This document shows, in pieces, positions 16,916-23,929 of a stretch of DNA of 36,652 bases (position 1 is its first letter; each line of letters starts with the position of its first letter). A model generated the notes under the pieces. It made no database searches. It had not been told where the DNA came from and saw nothing but the letters and a program-made list of their open reading frames with translations. A program made the position numbers and the translations under genes. The stretch spans positions 1-36,652 of the forward strand of contig JAFYNS010000143.1 of the NCBI GenBank assembly GCA_017556505.1, given 5' to 3'. Origin of the DNA: Bacillota bacterium. Lineage in GTDB: Bacteria; Bacillota; Clostridia; Peptostreptococcales; Anaerovoracaceae.

Positions 16916-16956
16916 CAAAAAACAAAAGAAGGTGTCCGCTTTCACGGAGCACCTTC
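16916..16956 (-). terminator. Terminator of hpf
   Basis: A stem GAAGGTG-CCG / CGG-CACCTTC (16928-16956) with a 6-base loop is followed on the minus strand by TTTTGTTTTTT. It ends the hpf message just before the cdaA promoter. Confidence 0.85.
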
Positions 16957-17008
16957 TTCTGCCATAATCTCAAGTTAGTTTCATTACAATTTGCTGTCAG
17001 GCAATGTT

Positions 17009-17542
17009 TTAGTATGTAGTTTCCACTACACCGTAATTTCCGTCGTTTCTCTTGTAAACCACGCTTACGCTGTCGGTTTCCTGATCAAGATATACGAAGA
17101 AATTATGCTGCAGAAGTTCCATCTGCATTACTGCTTCGTCAACACTCATAGGCTGTAACTGGAACTTCTTGGACTTAACGATCTTAGCTTCTTCAGCCTG
17201 TTCTTCTTCCGGAATTTCCGGAATCATTTCGAATCTTACAGATTCACCAGACTTATTTCTCTTCTGCAGTTTACCTTTATATTTGGTCATCTGGCTGGAT
17301 AACTTGTCCGCTACGATGTCAATACTGTCAAAAACATCCTGTGATACATCTTCAGCTCTGAAAATAGTCCCCTTGGTTACGATGGTAGCTTCCATCTTTA
17401 CCTTGTCTCTTTCAGGATGAATCACTATATTTGCCTGTATATCGTCAGCAAAAAACTTTCCGAGCTTTTCGAATCTCTTGTCAATAGCATCCTGGATTTT
17501 TTCACTAATAGTAATGTTCTTTCCTGTAACGATAATCTTCAT
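17009..17542 (-). CDS. hpf: Ribosome hibernation promoting factor, long form
   Basis: Binds 30S subunits and pairs them into inactive 100S dimers during slow growth. The N-terminal S30AE domain begins MKIIVTGKNITISEKIQDAID; a linker leads to the C-terminal dimerisation domain (KSKKFQLQPMSVDEAVMQM, FFVYLDQETDSVSVVYKRNDG), so this is the long form. I start it at ATG 17542, preceded by a strong AAGGAGG; the frame is open further upstream but without support. The 177 residues are typical. It lies directly downstream of the raiA-type RNA and has its own promoter and terminator. Confidence 0.96.
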   Translation of the reverse strand: MKIIVTGKNITISEKIQDAIDKRFEKLGKFFADDIQANIVIHPERDKVKMEATIVTKGTIFRAEDVSQDVFDSIDIVADKLSSQMTKYKGKLQKRNKSGESVRFEMIPEIPEEEQAEEAKIVKSKKFQLQPMSVDEAVMQMELLQHNFFVYLDQETDSVSVVYKRNDGNYGVVETTY

Positions 17543-17643
17543 AATGATAACCTCCTTTTCGCCTGCACGACAGACACCTTTAAAAGAAAGGTCAGGCATT
17601 TGTACAGCCCAGTCGGTCTGTGCAAACTTTGTTTTACAATCAA

Positions 17644-17652
17644 ATTATACCA
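17644..17652 (-). promoter_or_regulatory. Extended -10 promoter of hpf
   Basis: Minus-strand TGG-TATAAT with no good -35, so an extended -10 promoter. Just upstream are inverted repeats (GTGG-TAAT-CCAC and CCACATGTGG) that could bind a regulator. The leader to the hpf start is about 95 bases. Confidence 0.55.
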
Positions 17653-17691
17653 CATGTGGGGGTGGATTACCACCTTATTTTGAATGTATCA

Positions 17692-17725
17692 CAAAAAAAA
17701 CAAAAACCGCCCGACCGGCGGTTTT
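17692..17725 (-). terminator. Terminator of the raiA-type RNA
   Basis: AAAACCGCC (17703-17711) pairs with GGCGGTTTT (17717-17725), followed on the minus strand by TTTTTGTTTTTTTT. It separates the RNA from the hpf promoter. Confidence 0.88.
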
Positions 17726-17914
17726 CTACATAAAAATAAAAAAAGAACTGCTCAGCTGACCTGGTCTTTGCCCCCACACCTGCCTTTACCCGATTTTCGG
17801 AGGACTTACTTCTAAGGTACGCCATGATCACCGCCCGACTCCAGCGTGACGGCTTACGTGGATCCTTTCGCCCGCACCTGGCTTGGATTTTCAACCACAG
17901 ACCTGAACAATTCC
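17692..17914 (-). ncRNA. raiA: raiA-motif structured RNA
   Basis: The gap between comFC and hpf holds an independent RNA gene. A consensus promoter places its start near 17914. The 5' end GAATTGTTCAG (17903-17913) pairs with CTGAGCAGTTC (17745-17755) over 11 bp including two G-U pairs, closing the whole molecule; a T-rich run follows that stem, then a second hairpin terminator. The interior, about 145 bases, is GC-rich and has no convincing reading frame. The raiA motif is a known conserved RNA of Firmicutes and Actinobacteria typically found beside raiA/hpf and comFC, exactly this context. I assign the family from position and architecture, not from a covariance-model match. Its molecular function is still not fully settled. 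Confidence 0.8.
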
Positions 17915-17919
17915 AGTCT

Positions 17920-17948
17920 ATTCTACATTATTTTTTCTCATTTTGCAA
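17920..17948 (-). promoter_or_regulatory. Promoter of the raiA-type RNA
   Basis: Minus-strand TTGCAA (17943-17948), 17-bp spacer, TAGAAT (17920-17925). It overlaps the last codons of comFC, so the RNA can be made independently of comFC. Confidence 0.78.
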
Positions 17949-18722
17949 GAAAAATCCTTCTGCAAAATCATTCCCTGTAGCCAGCACCAGAACATCTACC
18001 CGCTCAGCCCCAGCCTCCTTCAGAACACGCCCGCACTGGAGCACCGTAGCCCCGGTCGTAAAAATATCATCCAGCAGAATCACATGTTTTCCCGACATGT
18101 CTTTCGAACAGGAAAAAGCATCTGCCAGATTGGAAAGCCGGTCCCGGCCCTCCACGCTTCGCTGCGCAGCCGTGCTCTCATGCCGTATAAGACCATCATA
18201 CATCACAGGAACGGATATGTGACCCCCCAGATACCGGGCAATTTTTCCCACCTGATTAAACCCCCTCTGCCGTTCCTTTTTCCGGTGCATGGGCACAGGG
18301 ATAATACAATCTGCAGACAGAAGTTCCGCAGCGTCCGGATCGCTGAAAATCCGGTCTGCAAGGATTTTGCCGGCAATACGGGCCACATAGGTGTTCCGGT
18401 TGTACTTCAGTTCGAAGATAATCCGGCGTTCATAGAGGCCGTATTTCATGCATCCGCGGATGGAATCCAGCGGAATTCCGCCATCTGCCTGCAGTTTCTC
18501 CGCTTCCGGCCCGGTAAACTGGTTCTGTTTCAGCGACCGGGGCGGTATTTCCACATTGCCCCAGGTAATATGGCGGATGCAGTGGTCGCAGATGCAGTAG
18601 CTCCGCCGGTTATCAATAAAATTGCCGCAGCAGATGCAGTAGGTTCCCCAGGGAAAGAAAAACTCCACCGCCCACTCCGCCGCACGCTGCATCCAGCCCG
18701 GCCCCCTCAGATTCAGATACAT
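17928..18722 (-). CDS. comFC: ComF-family protein (phosphoribosyltransferase-like)
   Basis: A 264-residue ComFC homologue, associated with DNA uptake and processing in competent bacteria. The N-terminal region has a four-cysteine zinc ribbon (CICCGN, then CICDHC), and the C-terminal domain has the PRPP-binding loop VILLDDIFTTGATV. The start lies three bases after the hicB stop, so its translation is probably coupled to hicB. Normally comFC follows comFA or other DNA-processing genes; recD2 lies beyond hicAB here. It ends inside the promoter of the raiA-type RNA. Confidence 0.92.
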   Translation of the reverse strand: MYLNLRGPGWMQRAAEWAVEFFFPWGTYCICCGNFIDNRRSYCICDHCIRHITWGNVEIPPRSLKQNQFTGPEAEKLQADGGIPLDSIRGCMKYGLYERRIIFELKYNRNTYVARIAGKILADRIFSDPDAAELLSADCIIPVPMHRKKERQRGFNQVGKIARYLGGHISVPVMYDGLIRHESTAAQRSVEGRDRLSNLADAFSCSKDMSGKHVILLDDIFTTGATVLQCGRVLKEAGAERVDVLVLATGNDFAEGFFLQNEKK

Positions 18723-18725
18723 GCC

Positions 18726-19118
18726 TTACTCCAGTCCCAGTCTGGCACGCAGTGCTTCCTGCAAAATCTGTGAAAAATTAAGTTCTCTGGCAGTTGCTTC
18801 TTCATTGAGCCATTCGGGAATGGTCAAAGTCTTTTTCACCGCCCGGTTGTTATGCATTTTGCGGTATTTCAGTGTATCACAGGTGATATACGTCGCAAAC
18901 TCATTTTCCTCTGTCTTGATATCTTTCAGCCGGCTGGCCGCCGGAATACTGCGGCATTCCTTTTCATATTCATACAGCATCAGTGCCAGCGCATCTTCCG
19001 CCATTTCAATTCCATTACTCAGACTGTCTCCGCAGGTAAAGCATCCTTCTACATCCGGAAAACGAACGGCAAACATGCCGTCATCCTCAGCAAAAATTGC
19101 CGGAAATACATATTTCAT
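18726..19118 (-). CDS. hicB: HicB-family antitoxin
   Basis: The 130-residue protein has the HicB N-terminal fold (MKYVFPAIFAEDDGMFAVRFPD, with GCFTCGDS) and a C-terminal DNA-binding part with a ribbon-helix-helix look (LTIPEWLNEEATARELNFSQ). The longer two-domain form both neutralises HicA and binds its own promoter. It has AAGGAGG upstream and follows hicA by 27 bp. The toxin-first order is usual for hicAB. It ends three bases before comFC. Confidence 0.9.
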   Translation of the reverse strand: MKYVFPAIFAEDDGMFAVRFPDVEGCFTCGDSLSNGIEMAEDALALMLYEYEKECRSIPAASRLKDIKTEENEFATYITCDTLKYRKMHNNRAVKKTLTIPEWLNEEATARELNFSQILQEALRARLGLE

Positions 19119-19145
19119 AAGCAGCCTCCTTCTTTTCTTTCATAA

Positions 19146-19331
19146 TCACTTTATTCCTGCTGTTTTCAGAATCGTTTCAGCAGTCTTCGTGGGTAATTCT
19201 TTACTTCGGTGCCTTGGAACGGTAAATTTCCTCCCCGTCATGTTACTGTACCAGATATCATGGCTGGCGCCATGTTCCAGGAGAAAGCAATCATTTTTCT
19301 TGAACAGCTTTATCAATTCAGACACGTTCAT
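19146..19331 (-). CDS. hicA: HicA-family mRNA interferase toxin
   Basis: A 61-residue toxin that cleaves mRNA on ribosomes or free in the cell. The catalytic His lies in HGASHDIW, and the fold's KFTVPRHRSKELPTKTAETIL end is typical. I start it at ATG 19331, with GGGGG eight bases upstream; the preceding TTG is less likely. No frameshift or missing key residue is visible, so the pair looks functional. Confidence 0.92.
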   Translation of the reverse strand: MNVSELIKLFKKNDCFLLEHGASHDIWYSNMTGRKFTVPRHRSKELPTKTAETILKTAGIK

Positions 19332-19349
19332 CAATGTATCCCCCTTTAT

Positions 19350-19378
19350 ATTATTCCACGTGTTTACACGTATGTCAA
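19350..19378 (-). promoter_or_regulatory. hicAB promoter
   Basis: Minus-strand TTGACA (19373-19378), 17-bp spacer, AATAAT (19350-19355), about 20 bases before hicA. Being downstream of the recD2 terminator, it is probably also the promoter for comFC. Confidence 0.8.
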
Positions 19379-19399
19379 TGCAAAATCCGTATTAATACG
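19358..19399. promoter_or_regulatory. Paired inverted repeats, probable HicB operator
   Basis: Inside the promoter spacer, ACGTGT and ACACGT flank two bases (19358-19371). Just upstream of the -35, CGTATTAATACG (19388-19399) is a perfect 12-bp palindrome. Their centres are about 29 bp apart, close to three helical turns. HicB bound at the first would block RNA polymerase. Confidence 0.6.
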
Positions 19400-19516
19400 T
19401 GTTCCTCCGCTTTATATTTTACCATATTTCCCATTATTATCCAATACCTTTTCATTCGCCTTATTTCGACACATTACATCGTCTATCTGCGATTCATAAA
19501 AATCCGCCCTATGAAA

Positions 19517-19542
19517 AATGGCCGGAATTAATTCCGGCCATT
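19517..19542 (-). terminator. Terminator of the yhaM-cca-recD2 operon
   Basis: AATGGCCGGAATT followed directly by its reverse complement gives a 26-bp perfect palindrome, followed on the minus strand by TTTTT. It lies 26 bp after the recD2 stop. Confidence 0.88.
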
Positions 19543-19567
19543 GGCATCAATGGGTATATTAACTTTT

Positions 19568-21370
19568 CTACTGCAATCCCCCATAAAACCCGTTCAGTCT
19601 CTCCTGAAGTCCTGAGTTACGCTGTTTCCCCTGGTAATTGTCCACCATGGCATTGAGGTAATCCTGGCGGCCCACGATGTACACCTGTTTCCGGCTTCTG
19701 GTAATGGCGGTATACAGGAGATTTCTGGTAACCAGTGCCGGAGGGAACCAGGATACCGGCATGATTACCACCGGGAACTCACTGCCCTGGCTCTTGTGCA
19801 CTGTCACCGCATAGGCAAGCTCGATTTCATCCAGCTGAGTATAAGGATATTCCACCCATTTATCGTCGTCATATTCCACGGTAATCCGAGACAGCTCACG
19901 GTCGATAGCTGTAATGGTTCCGGTCTCACCGTTGAATACACCTTTTCCGTCCTTAGCTCCCGGTCTTTTGAATTCCAGGCGGTAATTATTCTTCAGCTGC
20001 ATGATACGGTCACCTACCCGGAAGGTTCTCTGTCCAAACTGGATTTCATCCACACCTTCGCGCGGCGGATTAAAAGTCTGCTGCAGGTAAATATTCAGGT
20101 TCTGGCTGCCCAGAATTCCCTTTTTCGTCGGTGTCAGCACCTGAACCTGGTCCAGCGGGAACTTTCCTGCCAGTTTCGTTACTTTATCAAGGGTTTCCTG
20201 CTGTTTGTCACCCTCTATTAAAACGAAGTCACCCCCAAATACCGGGTATCTTCCGTCGTTTACACGGTGGGCATTGACCACAATATTGCTTTCCTGTGCC
20301 TGTCTGAAAATCGCTGTCAGGTGTGCTGTGTGGAAGTAACCGCTTTCAATCAGGTCTTCCAGCACGCTGCCCGCTCCTACGGAAGGCAGCTGGTCTGCAT
20401 CCCCTACCAGAATCAGCCGGGTTCCCGGCTTCATGGCATCACAAAGAGCACCCATCAGCAGCAGATCCAGCATGGAGGCTTCGTCCACAATGACCGCATC
20501 CACATCCAAGGGATCTGCCTGGTTCTTTCCGAAGGCCATGGTATGGGCCCCCTCGTCGTAATAGTATTCCAGCAGGCGGTGTACAGTCGACGCGTACTGA
20601 CCGGTAGTTTCCATAATCCGCTTAGCCGCCCTGCCTGTGGGTGCAGCCACTGCCACCTTCTGCCCGCATCCGTTCAGCACACGGAGAATGGTGTTAATCA
20701 GTGTGGTTTTCCCTGTACCCGGTCCGCCGGTAATAATGGATACCCCGCTGGTCAAAACATCCCGGGCCGCAGCAAACTGTTCCTCTGACAGACGGATGCC
20801 GCCGGCTGCTTCTGCTTTGCAGAGAAGAAAATCCAGATTCTCACCGCAGGCCAGGGGCTTCATCATGTCCGGGTCAGCCAGATCGGCCAGCTTTCCGCAG
20901 ATAAGGCATTCCGCCCGGTAGTAGCCGTAAAAATAAACCACTGCCCGCTGATGGAGCATGGTCATCTGAACCATACCCATGAGGGCCATATCCTCCAGTA
21001 CATCCCGAACAAGGGATGAAGACAGGTCAAGATACTCTGCGACTTTTTCGCAGAGTTCATTTACCGGTGCAAAACTGTGGCCTTCCGCCACATAACTGCG
21101 CAGACCGAAGCGGATCCCGCTCTGAATCCGGTATTCGCTGTCTTTTTCAATTCCCAGCTTCTCCGCCGCCTCATCAATTTTCTTAAACCCCATATGGCTG
21201 AATTCATCCAGCAGCCAGTAAGGATTGTCTTCCGTCAGCGCGATAGCCGCCTCACCCACCAGATTGAAAATTTTAATGATGTAATAATTGGAAAAACCAA
21301 GTCCTCGTAAAAACAAGGTCACCTCTGGGGTGACCTGGCTTATTTTTGTGATGTTGTTTAATGTAACCAA
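19568..21370 (-). CDS. recD2: Short RecD2-type DNA helicase
   Basis: A superfamily 1B 5'-3' DNA helicase. Motif I GGPGTGKT is at 215-222; DEAS (Walker B), GDADQLPSVGAG and the C-terminal LLYTAITRSRK and AYAVTVHKSQGSEF motifs are all present, so ATPase activity is expected. The N-terminus begins in the helix-hairpin-helix region (LRGLGFSNYYIIKIF) and lacks the usual OB-fold domain: at 600 residues it is roughly 130-150 shorter than typical RecD2. The start is a TTG with AGAGG upstream, overlapping the cca-like gene by 13 bp, so no missing 5' part can lie in front. It looks like a stable short variant. Likely role is DNA repair. Confidence 0.88.
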   Translation of the reverse strand: MVTLNNITKISQVTPEVTLFLRGLGFSNYYIIKIFNLVGEAAIALTEDNPYWLLDEFSHMGFKKIDEAAEKLGIEKDSEYRIQSGIRFGLRSYVAEGHSFAPVNELCEKVAEYLDLSSSLVRDVLEDMALMGMVQMTMLHQRAVVYFYGYYRAECLICGKLADLADPDMMKPLACGENLDFLLCKAEAAGGIRLSEEQFAAARDVLTSGVSIITGGPGTGKTTLINTILRVLNGCGQKVAVAAPTGRAAKRIMETTGQYASTVHRLLEYYYDEGAHTMAFGKNQADPLDVDAVIVDEASMLDLLLMGALCDAMKPGTRLILVGDADQLPSVGAGSVLEDLIESGYFHTAHLTAIFRQAQESNIVVNAHRVNDGRYPVFGGDFVLIEGDKQQETLDKVTKLAGKFPLDQVQVLTPTKKGILGSQNLNIYLQQTFNPPREGVDEIQFGQRTFRVGDRIMQLKNNYRLEFKRPGAKDGKGVFNGETGTITAIDRELSRITVEYDDDKWVEYPYTQLDEIELAYAVTVHKSQGSEFPVVIMPVSWFPPALVTRNLLYTAITRSRKQVYIVGRQDYLNAMVDNYQGKQRNSGLQERLNGFYGGLQ

Positions 21371-22638
21371 TGTACGCCTCTCGTCCAGGTTAAAAACTTG
21401 AATTTCTTATACTTATTGGCCAGTTCGAGCAGATCCTTGCGGGTATTCTTACGCGGATGTACGTGCATCTCTTCTACCAGCATGGTCAGCATCTTCGCTG
21501 CATCTTCCGGGCTGCCGCAGATGCCGGCTTCCATCAGATCATTGGCATCGACAGCCAGCTCATCTTCAAAGATCGGCTCGCGATACATTTTGATTTCTTC
21601 CAGCATATAGATCTTGCTCTTGATCTTTGTTTCGTTGAAGTGTTCAAAAACGATTCTCTGTGCCTTTTCCAGGCTTGCCATGTAGTTATATCGGTCCCAT
21701 CCTCGGGCATAGATGAACTTTTTCAGATCCGGCTTCTGTGCCACGAAATACAGTTTCGCCATATCCTTGGCCGCATCGATGAAGTGCTGGCGCAGAGGTT
21801 CCTCAAACTGCAGCTTGTCGATGGAATCGAAAGCTTTCTTTTTATCGATGCAGGTGTAGAGAAGACCCATGCGGCGTTCCGGTACCTGCTGTGTCTTATC
21901 CACATTTTCACAGAGGGTGGTCAGGTCAGACATTTCTCTCTTGGTCAGATGTGCCACTGCATTTTCTCCGAGAACCACCTTCAGCAGACCGGTATCCATC
22001 AGCATGTTCAGACCCTTTCCAGCATGAGGAGCTCCCATCAGGCCCAGAAGTTCGTCTCGTACTTTCTTCATATCCACGTTTTCCAGAAGTCCGTAGTTGG
22101 CACAGATTGCATCATACACACTCTTGTGCAGGTCAAAACCGTACTGTGCAGCATAGCGGAGAGCACGCATCATCTGAATTGGCTGTTCCTTAAACTGAAC
22201 CTCTGCATCACCCACAGTTCTCACCAGCTTCTTACGAATGTCTTCACGGCCTTCATACGGGTCTGCAATCTTATAAGGGCTGTCTGCAATTGCATTGATG
22301 GTGAAGTCCTTTCTGGCCATTTCCGTCTCAATGGTTCCGCCGTTTCTGTATGGCGCCACGTCGGCGATAATGCCTTCTTCGCCCAGGAAAGTTCCGTCCT
22401 TATCATAAACTTCTTCAATAAATTCCAGACGTACAATTCCGAACTTTTCGCTGATAACCTCGCCTTCCGGGAAAAGTTCCTTCAGTTTTTCTCCGCCTGC
22501 GGAGGTAACAATATCCCAGCCATAGGGATCCTCACCAAGCAGGGTTCCACGGACACAGTCACCTGCAGCATAAGCCTCAAAACCGGCAGTTTCCAGAGCT
22601 TTCATTATTTTGTTTACTTCTTTTGGCAGTTTAATCAT
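21358..22638 (-). CDS. CCA tRNA nucleotidyltransferase-like protein with altered active site
   Basis: The 426-residue protein has the bacterial class II CCA-adding/poly(A) polymerase fold: a GDCVRGTLLGEDPY start, RKDFTINAIA and a RALRYAAQYGF segment. However, key residues differ. The metal-binding DxD reads G40-W-D42, so one carboxylate is missing. The GGAVRD motif reads AGDCVRG. The EDxxR motif that selects CTP and ATP reads EQPIQ. The DNA at these codons reads cleanly (GGC, CAG). Either the enzyme is inactive for CCA addition or it uses another chemistry or substrate. It sits between yhaM and recD2 with close spacing. The family call is firm; the activity is doubtful. Confidence 0.82.
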   Translation of the reverse strand: MIKLPKEVNKIMKALETAGFEAYAAGDCVRGTLLGEDPYGWDIVTSAGGEKLKELFPEGEVISEKFGIVRLEFIEEVYDKDGTFLGEEGIIADVAPYRNGGTIETEMARKDFTINAIADSPYKIADPYEGREDIRKKLVRTVGDAEVQFKEQPIQMMRALRYAAQYGFDLHKSVYDAICANYGLLENVDMKKVRDELLGLMGAPHAGKGLNMLMDTGLLKVVLGENAVAHLTKREMSDLTTLCENVDKTQQVPERRMGLLYTCIDKKKAFDSIDKLQFEEPLRQHFIDAAKDMAKLYFVAQKPDLKKFIYARGWDRYNYMASLEKAQRIVFEHFNETKIKSKIYMLEEIKMYREPIFEDELAVDANDLMEAGICGSPEDAAKMLTMLVEEMHVHPRKNTRKDLLELANKYKKFKFLTWTRGVHWLH

Positions 22639-22687
22639 TTGTGTTTACCTCTTCCAACTTTTCTGCCGCATCGGCGGCCACACACAC

Positions 22688-23650
22688 TTATATATTCGCC
22701 GGCTTATACAGCTTGCGGTTATCCAGCGTCCACACACGGTCGCTGAATTCGCCAGGCTGCGTTGCTTCCAGAGCTGTCTGCATGTCAAACATTCTGGCAT
22801 CCAGAATATCCAGATAATGCAGCACCTCTGCTTCCGGGAACAGCGGTTTCTTCGGGCTACCGAATTCCGGTTCGTAATGGTGTGCCAGAATCATATGTTC
22901 CAGCATCAGTGCCTTTTCCCGGTCCATGCCCATTTCAAGTGCCATACGGTCTACTGTTTTCACGCCCTGAATCAGGTGGCCCAGCATCTGTCCTTCGAAG
23001 GAATATCCGCTGGCAATTCCGTCCACATCTGCGTCAATTTCATTGAGCTTTTCCATATCGTGAAGAATCACGCCGATCAGTACCAGGTCCGGATTCAGAT
23101 TGGTGTATACCTCACATACACGCTGTCCGGTCATGAGCATACGCTTGGTATGGTACAGCAGGCCGCCCAGCTGTGCATGGTGATTCCTGGATGCGGCAGG
23201 ATAATACAGCAGCCGCTCTCTGTTTTCCGTCAAAACCCGCAGCGCCAGGGCTCTCAGTTCCTCATCCTTCAGTGCGGAAGCTACGCCAAAGATGTAATCA
23301 TACATTTCCTGCGGATCTTCCGGTGCCGCTTTCACGAAGTCACCGATAACCATACCGTCCTGATCGTTTGCCTTCCGGATCCGCTGTACGCGGAACTGAA
23401 GCTGACCAGCCCACTCTGTAATGACTGCCTTAACCTTCACGATTTCTTTTTCTTTTATGTCAATGAGAGCCGGATATTCTCCATCGCTGACATCCCATTT
23501 CTTACCGCTCAGTTCCCCGGTCTTATCTCCGAGAGTGATGTCCAGATACTGTTTTCCATTGGAGCCGGTCTTTACCGCACAGGCCTTCACCATGAAAAAC
23601 TCCACCACTTCCTGGTCCTTTCTTAAATCTTTAATATATAATTCTTTCAT
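22688..23650 (-). CDS. yhaM: YhaM-type 3'-5' exoribonuclease
   Basis: It combines an N-terminal OB-fold nucleic-acid binding domain (about 1-110) with a C-terminal HD metal-dependent domain, recognised by NHHAQLGGLLYHT and LHDMEK. Characterised relatives degrade RNA, and sometimes single-stranded DNA, from the 3' end. I use ATG 23650 (MKELYIKDLRK), which matches the family start; the ribosome site GAGG is about 14 bases away, so initiation may be weak. This gives 320 residues, the expected size. It is the first gene of the operon with cca-like and recD2. Confidence 0.88.
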   Translation of the reverse strand: MKELYIKDLRKDQEVVEFFMVKACAVKTGSNGKQYLDITLGDKTGELSGKKWDVSDGEYPALIDIKEKEIVKVKAVITEWAGQLQFRVQRIRKANDQDGMVIGDFVKAAPEDPQEMYDYIFGVASALKDEELRALALRVLTENRERLLYYPAASRNHHAQLGGLLYHTKRMLMTGQRVCEVYTNLNPDLVLIGVILHDMEKLNEIDADVDGIASGYSFEGQMLGHLIQGVKTVDRMALEMGMDREKALMLEHMILAHHYEPEFGSPKKPLFPEAEVLHYLDILDARMFDMQTALEATQPGEFSDRVWTLDNRKLYKPANI

Positions 23651-23693
23651 ATTTTCAATACCATCCTCAAACAGAATATAATCTTCCGTTATC

Positions 23694-23722
23694 ATTATAC
23701 ACGAAAACCTCTTCAACTGCAA
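23694..23722 (-). promoter_or_regulatory. Proximal promoter of yhaM
   Basis: Minus-strand TTGCAG (23717-23722), 17-bp spacer, TATAAT (23694-23699), giving a leader of about 35-40 bases. Confidence 0.72.
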
Positions 23723-23764
23723 TTGCCAAGAGTGCTAAGATGCGAAAGCGTGGCTTTGTGTAAT

Positions 23765-23793
23765 ATTTTACCATAAAGCATTCCTGCTTCCAA
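23765..23793 (-). promoter_or_regulatory. Distal promoter of yhaM
   Basis: Minus-strand TTGGAA (23788-23793), 17-bp spacer ending in TGG, TAAAAT (23765-23770). An extended -10 may compensate for the weaker -35. Together with the proximal promoter it forms a tandem pair 71 bp apart. Confidence 0.55.
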
Positions 23794-23866
23794 GTAAAAT
23801 CATTCGTCAAATTTCGACGATAATCGTCCATCTTCCTCATGCGTTCCGTCCAGCAGACAAGAAATC

Positions 23867-23901
23867 AGCCGGAACGTTACGCATACAGCAATGTTCCGGC
23901 T
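23867..23901 (-). terminator. Probable terminator of the histidine kinase operon
   Basis: AGCCGGAAC (23867-23875) pairs with GTTCCGGCT (23893-23901), a perfect 9-bp stem with a 17-base loop. The U-run after it on the minus strand is poor (GATTTCTT), so termination may be partial. Confidence 0.5.
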
Positions 23902-23929
23902 GGTTCATTTCAATGGTTTTCTCTCTGTT

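Noticed and set aside
17667-17894. 75-codon open frame on the minus strand between comFC and hpf
   Set aside because: It overlaps the structured RNA and its terminator, its ATG has no ribosome site, and the encoded sequence is unusually Arg/Lys/Ser-rich.
23730-23738. GAGTGCTAA, a half of the CIRCE (HrcA) operator, upstream of yhaM
   Set aside because: The partner half TTAGCACTC at the proper 9-base distance is absent; a single half-site can occur by chance.
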